A stretch of 35,818 bases of DNA, taken from Comamonadaceae bacterium (GTDB lineage Bacteria; Pseudomonadota; Gammaproteobacteria; Burkholderiales; Burkholderiaceae_C). The stretch covers positions 1 through 35,818 of the forward strand of contig CANJOS010000012.1 of assembly GCA_947476015.1 (NCBI GenBank), in the 5' to 3' direction. The first letter of the stretch is position 1. The number at the start of each line of letters is the position of its first letter. The notes beneath the pieces are model-generated. The model had not been told where the DNA came from, did no database searches, and saw nothing but the letters and a program-made list of their open reading frames with translations. Below are positions 1 through 8,424 of the stretch, one piece after another. A program made the position numbers and the translations under genes.

Positions 1-455
1 AACGCGTGAGGGTTGCATTTGCACTGGACTGCTGCGACAGAGAAATCATGAGCTGGGTTGCCACTACCAAAGGCATTGATGCAGGATTGGTTGGCGACTT
101 GATGATGCAGGCTGTGGAGAAACGATTCGGATCAAACGGCAAGCCACCCAAAACGATTGAGTGGCTGACTGATAACGGCAGCTGTTACACAGCGGCTGAG
201 ACAAGAAGCTTTGCCAAAGAACTGGGTTTAAAGCCTGTAACGACACCCGTGACAAGCCCTCAAAGTAACGGCATGGCAGAGAGCTTTGTGAAGACCCTGA
301 AGCGGGACTACGCCAAGCTGGCTAATCGACCAGATTCAAAAACTGTGATGGCTCAACTGAAAGGTTGGTTCGATGACTACAATTCGTATCACCCGCACAG
401 CGCACTTGGTTACTTGCCACCAACGCTGTTCAGGGAGAAACGATCGGTAACTTAA
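1..455 (+). CDS. IS3-family transposase OrfB, C-terminal part (cut by window edge)
   Basis: This is the DDE integrase core of an IS3-family transposase. Counting from the first possible start (GTG at 6), the frame shows Asp8 in a hydrophobic strand, Asp56 in a TDNG motif and Glu92 in AESFVK. Asp56 and Glu92 are separated by 35 residues, the classic D(35)E spacing of the family. The C-terminal YHPHSALGYLPP block is also typical. The frame is open to the window edge, so the N-terminal helix-turn-helix part probably lies upstream. It may be a complete element cut by the window or a fragment; only the end is visible. The partner orfA cannot be seen. Confidence 0.9.
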   Translation, partial: RVRVAFALDCCDREIMSWVATTKGIDAGLVGDLMMQAVEKRFGSNGKPPKTIEWLTDNGSCYTAAETRSFAKELGLKPVTTPVTSPQSNGMAESFVKTLKRDYAKLANRPDSKTVMAQLKGWFDDYNSYHPHSALGYLPPTLFREKRSVT

Positions 456-491
456 ACATACCGGCGGTACTGGATTACAGGGTCAAGACCA
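1..491 (+). mobile_element. Right part of an IS3-family insertion sequence; 3' boundary uncertain
   Basis: The transposase ends at 455. IS3-family elements usually end within a few tens of bases after orfB, with terminal inverted repeats ending in CA. The stretch around 471-491 (ending GGTCAAGACCA) could be that right end, because its reverse complement starts with TG as expected. The left end is outside the window, so the repeat pair and target duplication cannot be checked. The transposase assignment is firm; the exact boundary is a guess. Confidence 0.45.
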
Positions 492-615
492 CTTTTTTTA
501 TTCGTACCCACCAATTTACCCACCATTAAGTTCGAGGGTGAATTTCTCTTGATGCTACCAGTTGGGATTAAATCAACAAAGAGCAATTTCCATCCTGGCG
601 AACAGTGGCTTCTGC

Positions 616-632
616 AATTCAAAATTTGAATT
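616..632. repeat. 17-bp inverted repeat
   Basis: AATTCAAA and TTTGAATT flank a single central A. The arms are perfect and AT-rich. It could be a weak hairpin or a regulator site; nothing adjacent decides between them. Confidence 0.4.
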
Positions 633-747
633 CACAAAAATCACAACCATAGCACCCCACCCACCCCCCACCCGTCCGTTTCGAGGTGACCCTCTCCAGA
701 CGGGTTAATCACTGTTCCGTAGCCGCAATATAAAAATCCAAGAATCT

Positions 748-765
748 TTGTCTAACGTTAGACAA
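748..765. promoter_or_regulatory. 18-bp perfect palindrome, candidate operator
   Basis: TTGTCTAACGTTAGACAA is a perfect even palindrome with a central CG inside AACGTT. Even palindromes centred on CG are typical of LacI-family operators, and some TetR and GntR operators look similar. It lies 9 bases upstream of an ATG (775) that meets a stop after three codons. The palindrome is seen directly; the operator role is inferred, and no LacI- or TetR-type gene is present in the window. Confidence 0.4.
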
Positions 766-796
766 CAGGACAGTATGAGCATGTAAGTCGGCAAAG

Positions 797-1549
797 TTGG
801 ACTGTGCGGCGCAACATACGCACAGTGGGTGGTGGAGCACCCCTTCAAAAATCCAGCCAGACGGGACCGCATCGGGCCTGCTGCGAGTTCATACCACTCT
901 AAATTTTGCGCAGCACCAATTGGCGCCCATGCTGCCGGAGTTTCTGTCGCTGCATCCTCAGCTCCGAATTGAGTTTTTGCTTAATAGTGAACCCATTGAC
1001 TTGGTCAAGGCTGATATCGACATTTCCCTGCAGGTGGGCCCCATCAGCAATACCTCACTAATTGCCAAGCGAATCGCCACGACACAATGGTTGTTGTGTG
1101 CAGCGCCTGATTACCTTCAGGTGGCCGGCACACCCAGAGCGCCTGAAGACCTTCTTCGCCACAATTGCTTGAATTTCTTGCCGCAGACCTATCGCAGTGT
1201 CTGGCCACTGCGTTCCCGCTCTATTGAAACTGGTTCCGGTCTCGCTCCTACTCGCTATGAAGCGGTGGGAAACGTAGCAAGCAACTCGGACAATTTCCTG
1301 CGTGTTCTTGCCTGTCAGGGCCTGGGAATTGCGCGCCTTGCAGCCTTCCATATAGGGCAGGACTTACGTGACGGGCGATTGCAAACGGTACTTGTTAACT
1401 ATTTGCCCGAAGAGCCTGAGCCCATATTCGCGGTCTTCCAAAGCCGTCGAAACCTGAGCTTGCGCATGAAGGTATTCTTGAAGTTCCTCGAAGAGCGTTT
1501 GGCAAATTCCTTGGACTGGGAAGATCCACTCAGATTTCGGGCCACCTGA
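797..1549 (+). pseudogene. LysR-type regulator lacking its DNA-binding domain
   Basis: The frame (TTG start, 250 aa) reads as the effector-binding domain of a LysR-type regulator. It starts near residue 22 with SGLLRVHTTLNFAQHQLAPM, the usual entry to the first lobe, and continues through ADIDISLQVG, a hinge region and the second lobe with LACQGLGIARL. The winged helix-turn-helix and linker helix (about 90 residues) are absent, and I found no such sequence in another frame upstream. A stop at 776-778 blocks extension. The nearby IS remnant suggests the 5' half was lost by transposition or deletion. It converges with the intact LysR gene, separated by 13 bp. It is unlikely to bind DNA. Confidence 0.75.
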
Positions 1550-1562
1550 TAAGAAGGGTGGA

Positions 1563-2474
1563 TCACTGCTTTTTGGACTTGGTCCGAATTTGTTCGACTA
1601 GGTATTCGTGCAGAAGTGTCGTTGCATGCGCCACAGTTCCTTCCGCTTTTGCTATCCACACTTCGGTGCGGGGGAGCAGGGGTAGGCCCTGATCGGGACC
1701 GATGATTTCTAAGCGGTTGCCAATACTCTGGGATACAAATGCACTGACCCCAAGGCCGGCCCGCACGGCGGTCTCAAGGGCGACGAGGCTACCGCAACTG
1801 CAGACCTCTCTCCACGCGATGCCCGCGCCATCAAGTGCTGCGATGGCCCATGCCCTTACCCCTGATCCTTCCTGATGAAGCGCCAGTGGTAACGGGCGGC
1901 GTCGCCAAATTTCAGCCTCGCCGGAACATGCCCATACTGTTTCGTAGTGCGCCAGTACCGTCGTCCCGGGAACGCCACTGTTCTGAGCTACTCCTTTGGG
2001 CCCCACACCGACTAACAGGTCGTAGTCCATACCCAAGCGTGGTCGCATTGCCGATGGAATGCCAATACGCAGATCGAACTGCACTTCAGGGAAATCCAAG
2101 CAGAACTGCGCAAGAAGCTGTGGAAGGACCGCGGTCGCATAGTGCTCAGTGGCACCTATGCGCACCCGTCCGGCAACCCGCGAGAGCTTTCGCTCAAAAA
2201 AGAGGTCGTTGTTGAGTGTAAGCAACTGTTGCGCACGCGGAAGCAACCACACGCCATCTGGCGTAAGCGTCGTCCCTTCACGCAGTCGCATCAGCAAGAC
2301 GCAATCTAATTGCTCTTCAAGGCGCTGCATTTGCATGCTAATGGTCGATTGAGTACGGTGCAAGACCTTTGCAGCAGCCGTGAAGCTGCCGTTATGTGCA
2401 ATCGAGATAAACGTCTTCAGAAGGTCCAAGTCAATGAGGCGTGGGATTTCAGTGATGGTTGAGAGCTGTTTCAT
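1563..2474 (-). CDS. LysR-family transcriptional regulator
   Basis: This is a 303-aa regulator of normal LysR length. An N-terminal winged helix-turn-helix covers about residues 16-75 (LLKTFISIAHNGSFTAAAKV, then QSTISMQMQRLEEQL). The effector domain covers about residues 100-295 (GRVRIGATEHYATAVLPQL; RAGLGVSAFVS). It is transcribed divergently from the Bug gene that starts at 2589, so it probably controls that Bug-FAD oxidoreductase pair in response to the transported compound. Two short inverted repeats sit in the divergent region, one directly before its start. I see no Shine-Dalgarno sequence before ATG 2474, but the N-terminus fits the family. The ligand is unknown. Confidence 0.88.
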   Translation of the reverse strand: MKQLSTITEIPRLIDLDLLKTFISIAHNGSFTAAAKVLHRTQSTISMQMQRLEEQLDCVLLMRLREGTTLTPDGVWLLPRAQQLLTLNNDLFFERKLSRVAGRVRIGATEHYATAVLPQLLAQFCLDFPEVQFDLRIGIPSAMRPRLGMDYDLLVGVGPKGVAQNSGVPGTTVLAHYETVWACSGEAEIWRRRPLPLALHQEGSGVRAWAIAALDGAGIAWREVCSCGSLVALETAVRAGLGVSAFVSQSIGNRLEIIGPDQGLPLLPRTEVWIAKAEGTVAHATTLLHEYLVEQIRTKSKKQ

Positions 2475-2475
2475 A

Positions 2476-2492
2476 CATCAAGATTGTTGATG
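2476..2492. promoter_or_regulatory. LysR-type inverted repeat, candidate binding site
   Basis: CATCAA and TTGATG are separated by GATTG, a 17-bp interrupted palindrome one base upstream of the LysR start codon. LysR regulators bind such T-N11-A-like sites in divergent promoters and often repress themselves from them. The octamer CATACATC occurs at 2472-2479 and again at 2494-2501. The site role is inferred. Confidence 0.4.
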
Positions 2493-2500
2493 GCATACAT

Positions 2501-2512
2501 CGATAATTATCG
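2501..2512. promoter_or_regulatory. 12-bp palindrome in the LysR-Bug divergent region
   Basis: CGATAATTATCG is a perfect palindrome located between the LysR gene and the Bug gene. It could be a second regulator half-site set or part of an AT-rich promoter. Support is limited to symmetry and position. Confidence 0.3.
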
Positions 2513-2588
2513 CTTGCACAAATGTCTCGTCAATCTTAAATTTGCGTCGACTTCAACGAATTTCGGTAAAACAACAGGAGATTGCCCC

Positions 2589-3563
2589 GTGACTTTCAAT
2601 TTTCGAGTCCTCATAAACATTTTGTCGGCAACAGCAATAAGCATTTCGGCGGTTAGCGCCTTTGCACAGGACGGCTATCCCAACAAGCCCATCAAGATCA
2701 TCGTTGGCGTTGCACCTGGCGGCTTGATCGATGGCTCTGCCAGGCTTATGGCGACGCAGTTGGCGCAGCGACTTGGTCAACCAGTATTGGTTGACAACAG
2801 GCCGGGCGCGAGCACAACGATTGCAGCCAACGCAGTATCAAAGGGTGTGCCAGATGGGTACACGTTTTTCTATGGTGGAGCCCTGTCGGCCTCCCCGATT
2901 CTGACCAAAAACAGTGCGGTGGACTTCACCAAACAAATGCAACCCGTGTCAATGGTGTTATCTGCTCCCCTGTATGTCTTGGTGAGCAACAAAGTGCCAG
3001 CCAAGACGATGTCCGAGTTAATTTCCTATTCCAAGCAAAACCCTGGCAAATTGAACTTCGCTGACATCGCGCCAGCGAGCACTCTGACGATGCATGCAGT
3101 ATCGGAGAAGACCGGGTTCAATTTCACGCCCATTTCCTACAAGGGAAGTGCCCCAGCTTTGATGGCATTGGTGTCTGGCGAAGTTGACTTGACGCTGGAT
3201 ACAGTTGCAAACTATCTGCCCCATATCAAAGCGGGCACAGTTAGGGCCATCATGAATACAGGGCAGGCGCGCATGAAGGTATTGCCCGATGTGCCAACAG
3301 GGCATGAAGAGAAGCTGATTGACTTTAATTCGTCATCCGTATTTGGCTTGTGGGCGCCACTGGGAACGCCAGAGCCCATCGTACAGCGCCTCAGCAAGGA
3401 GATCGCGGCTATCTCCAAGGTGCCGGAATTCATTGAAAAATTCCGTATCGCAACTTTCGTAGACCCGCAGGGTACGACACCGGCAGAATTGTTGAAAGCC
3501 ACGGAATTGGACTATGCGCTCTTCAGTGGAGTAGCCAAGCGAATAGGACATGTGGCGCAGTGA
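2589..3563 (+). CDS. Bug/TctC-family tripartite tricarboxylate transporter substrate-binding protein
   Basis: This is a periplasmic solute-binding protein of the Bug (TctC) family, about 324 aa with the GTG start at 2589. I chose that start because CAGGAG lies 8 bases upstream and the protein then opens with a signal peptide (hydrophobic core ILSATAISISAVSAFAQ). The mature part has the family entry motif YPNKPIKIIVGVAPGG, then GQPVLVDNRPGAS and PDGY. Bug proteins bind carboxylates, amides or aromatic acids. No TctA/TctB membrane genes are here, so it must use a permease encoded elsewhere or act as a sensor. A FAD oxidoreductase follows after 135 bp, suggesting uptake followed by oxidation. 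The ligand is unknown. Confidence 0.9.
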   Translation: MTFNFRVLINILSATAISISAVSAFAQDGYPNKPIKIIVGVAPGGLIDGSARLMATQLAQRLGQPVLVDNRPGASTTIAANAVSKGVPDGYTFFYGGALSASPILTKNSAVDFTKQMQPVSMVLSAPLYVLVSNKVPAKTMSELISYSKQNPGKLNFADIAPASTLTMHAVSEKTGFNFTPISYKGSAPALMALVSGEVDLTLDTVANYLPHIKAGTVRAIMNTGQARMKVLPDVPTGHEEKLIDFNSSSVFGLWAPLGTPEPIVQRLSKEIAAISKVPEFIEKFRIATFVDPQGTTPAELLKATELDYALFSGVAKRIGHVAQ

Positions 3564-3698
3564 CGCTGCAAAGTTGACGAATTCCCTTACACGCTGAGTG
3601 ACCTGTGGGCGCTCGCACTGTCCGCTCGATCCAGGCTGTACCTATAACGACCGCCAAGTTTTTTGCTGCGGAATTACCTGAGCAATAGCAAATGAAAT

Positions 3699-4964
3699 AT
3701 GAAACGAAAAACACTACGATATGACGTCGTCGTCGTCGGAGGCGGAGCCGCGGGCGCTGCAGCCGCAGTAGCTTCGGCGCGTTTGGGTGCGAAGACTCTT
3801 TTGATAGAGCGGTACGGCTTCCTTGGCGGTGCCGCTACAAACTCCTTGGTGCTTACCTACTGCGGCTTCTACATGGCTGGAGCAGCGCAACGACGCGCCG
3901 TTGGCGGTGTCGGTTGGGAGTTGCTCCTGCAACTGCAGCGCCTAGGCTTCGATACTTCCCCTGTTCGCAGCAAGAGTGGAAATTGGTTGGTCATGATTGA
4001 CGTCGAGGCTGTGAAATTTGCATTTGATACTCTGGTGAGCGTACCGAACCTGGATTTGCGTTTCCACACACGACTGATTTCCAGCACGGTCAGCGCCGAC
4101 AAGATTCAAAGCATTCAAATTGCAGACCACGCAGGCATTCACGACATTGAGGCACCGTCCTTTGTGGATGCTAGCGGTGAGGCCAGCCTTTGCGCTTTTT
4201 CGGGGGCTACATTTAGCCAAGCTGGAGGCCCGAACGCCACAGTCCAACCGGCATCACTACCTGTTCATCTGGGTGGTGTTCCCCCAGATGTCAAAGTGGA
4301 TGGAGAAGAACTTCGCGCACTGGTAACCCGATTCAACGCGCAGTCGCCCGTACCGCTTTTCCGTCAAGACGGCGGGGTTTTTGCCCGATTGCCGCTGTGC
4401 AATGATTTTTGGTGGATGGGCATAGATTTGCCAACAATCGGATTGCAAGGTGATGAACTGGCCGCTGTGGAAATGACTGCGCGCCGGCAAGCGTGGTCGT
4501 TCCTGCCGTTTTTGCGAGAACTCCCAGGTTTTGAAAATGCTTTCATTGTGGCGACGGGACCGCAAATTGGAATACGTGAGACGCGCAGACCTTGGTCACT
4601 GGGAGACATAACCGGCGATGATGGCAGTGTCGGTCGCCGCCGGGAAGATGGTCTTGGACAAGGATGTTGGCCGATGGAGGTACATGAGGCCCCTGGACGG
4701 GCTATATTCGTCCCCATCGGTGGTGATGGCTACTTTGACATTCCGCATTCCGCTCTGCAATCAAAGGACATCGCCAATCTGCGATTGGCAGGTCGGGTAG
4801 CCGGTGCCGATGCACAAGCTTACGGATCAACCCGAGTCATGGGCACCGCTTTCGTAACGGGTCAGGCAGCAGGTGTATCCGCCGCACTGCAGGCTGACAG
4901 TGGCAATACACCGGAAGCAACAACAGTGCGAGGCGCACTGATCACTCAGCACGCCATCGTATAA
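3699..4964 (+). CDS. FAD-dependent oxidoreductase (FAD_oxidored family)
   Basis: This 421-aa flavoprotein has an N-terminal dinucleotide-binding fold (YDVVVVGGGAAGAAAAVASA, glycines 14-16 and 19), an acidic strand end (LLIERYG) and the LGGAATNSL motif usual in the FAD_oxidored family. The C-terminal LRLAGRVAGADAQAYGSTRV and MGTAFVTGQAAGV blocks close the FAD site. There is no signal peptide, so it should be cytoplasmic. It follows the Bug gene on the same strand and is probably co-transcribed, so it may oxidise the imported compound. Substrate and reaction are not known for most members. The start has no strong ribosome site but fits the fold. Confidence 0.85.
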   Translation: MKRKTLRYDVVVVGGGAAGAAAAVASARLGAKTLLIERYGFLGGAATNSLVLTYCGFYMAGAAQRRAVGGVGWELLLQLQRLGFDTSPVRSKSGNWLVMIDVEAVKFAFDTLVSVPNLDLRFHTRLISSTVSADKIQSIQIADHAGIHDIEAPSFVDASGEASLCAFSGATFSQAGGPNATVQPASLPVHLGGVPPDVKVDGEELRALVTRFNAQSPVPLFRQDGGVFARLPLCNDFWWMGIDLPTIGLQGDELAAVEMTARRQAWSFLPFLRELPGFENAFIVATGPQIGIRETRRPWSLGDITGDDGSVGRRREDGLGQGCWPMEVHEAPGRAIFVPIGGDGYFDIPHSALQSKDIANLRLAGRVAGADAQAYGSTRVMGTAFVTGQAAGVSAALQADSGNTPEATTVRGALITQHAIV

Positions 4965-5039
4965 AGCCAGCAGGAGCCACCTACCGGCCCCCAATCACTT
5001 GATTAGGCATCAGGATCCTGAAAAACTAGGCACCGCTCG

Positions 5040-6017
5040 CTATTCAGGACGAAGATTAAGTTTGCGAATTAGGGTACTCCAGCGAGTGGTTTCGCTTTCC
5101 ATAAAGCGAGTAAATTGGGCTGGGGACCCTTCCATTGCTTCAGCTCCAAGCGTGGTGAGTTTTTCCCGAACTGCAGCTGACGCAAGGGCCTTGTTCAATT
5201 CAGCATTGAATTTGGTGATCACGGGCGCAGGTGTTCCAGCCGGGGCAATGATTCCATACCATCCCACGGTGTCGAAGCGGGGTACTCCCTGCTCTGCGGC
5301 TGTCGGAATCTGAGGTAGAACCGTTGATCGCTTGGCCGACGTCACCGCCAATATGCGCAACTTGCCTGCCTTGGTCAGGCCTATGGCCCCGGTCACGGTG
5401 TCAAACGCAGCATCAATTTCGCCGGATAGAGTTGCTGCAAGAACAGGGCCGGTGCCCTTATATCCAACGCCTTTGGCGTCGAATCCCGCATCACTCTTGA
5501 GCTGTTCGGCCGCGAGATTTGTAAGAGTTGCCCCACCTCCGGTCCCATAGTTCAATTTGCCCGGATTCTTTTTTGCATCGTTTATTAGGTCAGACAGCGT
5601 TTGGTAGGGCGATGAAGCGTTCACCAGGACAACTACAGGTGTGGACGCTACGCCACCAATGGGAGAGAAACTCTTAACGGCTTCATAGGACAGATTGCCG
5701 TAAAAAGCTCCGTTTCCTGCGTGCCCACTAGAGACCAATAGGAGCGTGTATCCATCCGGGGGTGACTTTGCAACCTGTGCCGCCGCAATGGTTCCTCCCG
5801 CGCCAGGGCGGTTTTCAACAATCAGAGGTTGCCCAAACACACTACCCAGGCTCTCTGCAACGATTCGGGCCAAGCCGTCAGCTGGTCCTCCCGGGGCAAA
5901 CCCCACCATGATCTTGATCGGTTTACTTGGATACGCGTCTTGGGCAAAGGCACCATGGATCGCAGTAAGGCAGGCTATGGCAATGGCACCATGAAAAAGC
6001 TGTTTGGAAAATTTCAT
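5040..6017 (-). CDS. Bug/TctC-family substrate-binding protein
   Basis: This is a 325-aa periplasmic binding protein with a clear signal peptide (LFHGAIAIACLTAIHGAFAQ). The family motifs YPSKPIKIMVGFAPGG, GQPLIVENRPGAGG and PPDGYTLLL follow, and the second lobe has LPQIPTAAEQG and IIAPAGTPAPV. AGGAGA lies 5 bases before the ATG, a good ribosome site. It lies 23 bp downstream of the large FAD oxidoreductase on the same strand, so they form a two-gene unit. This mirrors the left Bug-FAD pair and converges with it. It has no neighbouring permease. Its ligand may be related to that of the left module, but the two Bug proteins differ clearly in sequence. Confidence 0.9.
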   Translation of the reverse strand: MKFSKQLFHGAIAIACLTAIHGAFAQDAYPSKPIKIMVGFAPGGPADGLARIVAESLGSVFGQPLIVENRPGAGGTIAAAQVAKSPPDGYTLLLVSSGHAGNGAFYGNLSYEAVKSFSPIGGVASTPVVVLVNASSPYQTLSDLINDAKKNPGKLNYGTGGGATLTNLAAEQLKSDAGFDAKGVGYKGTGPVLAATLSGEIDAAFDTVTGAIGLTKAGKLRILAVTSAKRSTVLPQIPTAAEQGVPRFDTVGWYGIIAPAGTPAPVITKFNAELNKALASAAVREKLTTLGAEAMEGSPAQFTRFMESETTRWSTLIRKLNLRPE

Positions 6018-6040
6018 ATTTGTCTCCTAGGGGTTTTTGA

Positions 6041-8299
6041 TCAGTAAACGCGAATCTCAAATACTTCAGCACTTTCAGATCCGTTGGACGCCTCTACAAC
6101 CAATCTCAGTGCATCAACTTGCAACGGCGCAGACACAGAATGGATACGTCGACGCTGCCGGTTGGCAGTTACCCGGAAAAGTTGCGACCATGTTCCCTTG
6201 AACTTGGCTTCAATCCGGTAGTCCCTCACCAGTTCAGGAATAACTCTGAAGGGAGTGAAAAACTTGTGCAGATTATTCAAATGTTCGTTCACGTCGTCGT
6301 TGAAGGTGACGAAGACTTCACGAATTTCGATTGGTTGCCCCCATGCAAGCTCAATCCATGCCTCGCCGTCACGTTCACCGGTCAGCGGCGACGATATCCA
6401 CAAGTTGGGCCCACCGAACGGGCGAGGACGGCCGTTCACTATGTTTTCCGGCAAAAAGGCGCGCGTTTGAGGACTTGCTCTGAAGCAAACTGCTTGACGC
6501 AGATGTTCCTTCATATTCCAAGCCAATGCCCCCGGAGGGTAAGCGTCCGTTCCATCAATGTGAAACTGGTTGGGAATTCGCTCGGGACAATGAACGTATG
6601 TCAAAGTTCCGGTGCTGGGCTGCGAGGAAATATGTAGGCTGAGGTGCGCCGCTGCCCGTACAACTACGCACGCGTTTCCAGCAGTCGCTGGATGCCATGC
6701 CAAAGGCACCTGTATCCATTGATTGGCCCCTGCTGCGACTTGGACCTCCGCAAATGTGACTTTTTCATGAGGCAAATAGTTTTCTTCACGCTCAACCGCC
6801 CACAGTTCCACCGTCAATGTGGTGGCGGCTTTCGCGCTAACCTGCAAGTCAATGCTTTCAATGCAAGGGTTTACAGGTAGCAGGAAGCTCATGTCTCGGG
6901 TGAGCTCTACCTCTTCCGTGGACTCAACAAGATTTATGTCTTGCTTCCATGAGGACGCCTTAACCTGGGAACTGCGTGCCAAATCGCTGGCGTCGTCATT
7001 GCGCAAACCCATGACAGGAGCATCCTGTTTGAGCAACTGCTGCTGCAGCTGTCGAATGTGTTCGCGCCCCAATGTGCGTGGTGTGCATTTCATTTGCAGA
7101 CACAAGGCTGCTGCAGTACCCACTGCCTCTCCCATGGCAGCGCAGGTTGCCATCACGCGTGTGGCGCCGAAACCCGCGTGGCTGGCACTGATATTGCGCC
7201 CAGCAAACAACAGGTTGTCGACATTGACGGAGTACAGGCTGCGATAGGGGATGTGGAAAACGCCGTTGCCATACATGTTCTGGGCAGCCCCCTTTTCATC
7301 ATACATACCTTTGGTCGGGTGTAGGTCCACCATCCATCCGCCATACGCGACACGGTCATCAAAAAGAACTTGGGCGATGACATCGTTTTGCGTCAGTATG
7401 TAGTCTCCGATCAGTCGTCGTGACTCTCTTTTTCCTGGCAGTGCACCGCACCATTCCAGGGTCAAGTTCGCTGCGTCAAATTTGCCGGAATTCTTGATGT
7501 AGTCCCAGATGCCATATATGGCACTCCAGAGCTCATCGCGAATTACCGCATCGTCATGAATAGTGTCGAGTTCGCCGCCGAACTCAATCCACCAATACTT
7601 GGCGCCCGAGTCACCCGTTGAAAGAATCCGGTGCACAGGGATGGTCGTGGCGGTAATGTCACGCGCAAAGGCTGGGCGGATGAATTCAACTGGTTTTCCG
7701 GTGTCTTTGGTATGGAAGAGAATGGTGCTTCCCAAAGTAATGTTGTCGGGTACGGGGGGGGCCCAGATTTCGTTGAATTCAGACTGAGCTTCCCTACCCA
7801 GGCGATACTGCGCATCGGACAGCAATCCGATAAGTGCGTCACCCGTGCAGTCGATGAAAAGTGGGCTCTCAAACCGGATGCTCCGTTCTGAAGACATCAT
7901 CCAACCTGTGCATGAGTGAATGACTCTTTGCTCTTGTGGGCCAGATGCGTGAACTTCACGAACGTCTGTGTTCAAGAACAATGTGATATTGGGCTCAGCC
8001 TTTACTTTCTCCAGTACCACCAGATCCCAAATGTATGGATTACCTTCTGGGTTGCGGTACTGGTTTTCAACAATCATCTCACCCACGATGCCAGTCTCCC
8101 GCGCATACCGGTTGTGCGTCAGGCCGTTGGCACCACCTACCCAGACACGAATTTCACTGCTCGACACCCCACCTAGTACCGGCCGGTTTTGTACCAGAGA
8201 CACTTTTCGCCCCAACCTTGCTGCGGCAACAGCGGCGCAAACTCCCGCCAGACCGCCCCCAACTACCGTTACATCTGCAACCACCACTTCATTTCTCAT
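6041..8299 (-). CDS. Large FAD-dependent oxidoreductase with C-terminal beta-rich domain
   Basis: This flavoprotein is about 752 aa from ATG 8299. I chose that start because AAGGAG sits 5 bases upstream and the FAD fold begins at once (VVADVTVVGGGLAGVCAAVA); an upstream in-frame ATG at 8392 lacks these signs. The N-terminal ~430 residues are a FAD_oxidored module (RPVLGGVSSSEIRVWVGG near the start, SASHAGFGATRVMATCAAMG near its end). The C-terminal ~300 residues look like beta-sandwich modules, one resembling a discoidin/F5-8C fold (EAWIELAWGQPIEIREVFV). FAD_oxidored proteins of this size with such extensions are, from memory, commoner in Bacteroidetes and Planctomycetes, near polysaccharide genes. 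No signal peptide is visible. The substrate is unknown. Confidence 0.83.
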   Translation of the reverse strand: MRNEVVVADVTVVGGGLAGVCAAVAAARLGRKVSLVQNRPVLGGVSSSEIRVWVGGANGLTHNRYARETGIVGEMIVENQYRNPEGNPYIWDLVVLEKVKAEPNITLFLNTDVREVHASGPQEQRVIHSCTGWMMSSERSIRFESPLFIDCTGDALIGLLSDAQYRLGREAQSEFNEIWAPPVPDNITLGSTILFHTKDTGKPVEFIRPAFARDITATTIPVHRILSTGDSGAKYWWIEFGGELDTIHDDAVIRDELWSAIYGIWDYIKNSGKFDAANLTLEWCGALPGKRESRRLIGDYILTQNDVIAQVLFDDRVAYGGWMVDLHPTKGMYDEKGAAQNMYGNGVFHIPYRSLYSVNVDNLLFAGRNISASHAGFGATRVMATCAAMGEAVGTAAALCLQMKCTPRTLGREHIRQLQQQLLKQDAPVMGLRNDDASDLARSSQVKASSWKQDINLVESTEEVELTRDMSFLLPVNPCIESIDLQVSAKAATTLTVELWAVEREENYLPHEKVTFAEVQVAAGANQWIQVPLAWHPATAGNACVVVRAAAHLSLHISSQPSTGTLTYVHCPERIPNQFHIDGTDAYPPGALAWNMKEHLRQAVCFRASPQTRAFLPENIVNGRPRPFGGPNLWISSPLTGERDGEAWIELAWGQPIEIREVFVTFNDDVNEHLNNLHKFFTPFRVIPELVRDYRIEAKFKGTWSQLFRVTANRQRRRIHSVSAPLQVDALRLVVEASNGSESAEVFEIRVY

Positions 8300-8369
8300 C
8301 TCGCTCCTTTTTTGCACCAGGTTGGTACTTAGATGGGCAGATGGTAGGCAGCGATCACCATAATGAAAA

Positions 8370-8405
8370 ATACCAAAACGACCAAAGGTCATGACTAATT
8401 GGTAT
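8370..8405. promoter_or_regulatory. Nested inverted repeats between the FAD and LysR genes, candidate LysR operator
   Basis: ATACCAA (8370-8376) and TTGGTAT (8399-8405) form a perfect 7-bp inverted repeat. Inside it lie GACC-AAA-GGTC (8380-8390) and the palindrome GTCATGAC (8388-8395). The cluster sits in the 125-bp divergent region, about 20 bases before the LysR start and 70 bases before the FAD start, where LysR proteins usually bind. The function is inferred. Confidence 0.45.
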
Positions 8406-8424
8406 GTTGTAGTAGACTTATACG

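Larger units (their letters stand above)
456..796. other. Gene-free stretch with palindromes and a G-quadruplex pattern
   Basis: No credible gene is present. From left to right it holds the presumed IS end (to about 491), a T-run at 493-499, a 17-bp inverted repeat (616-632), four C-runs separated by single A residues (655-673), and an 18-bp perfect palindrome (748-765). The palindrome is followed by an AGGA-like ribosome site and the miniature frame ATG AGC ATG TAA (775-786). That arrangement resembles a promoter/operator and gene start whose coding part was deleted, leaving the following LysR fragment without its N-terminus. That history is an inference. Confidence 0.6.

Noticed and set aside
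5010-5021. Palindrome TCAGGATCCTGA between the convergent modules as a terminator
   Set aside because: It has no loop and no T-run, so it is not a convincing terminator; probably chance.
6119-6637. 172-codon open frame on the plus strand
   Set aside because: It is a shadow of the C-terminal part of the large FAD oxidoreductase, with no recognisable features.
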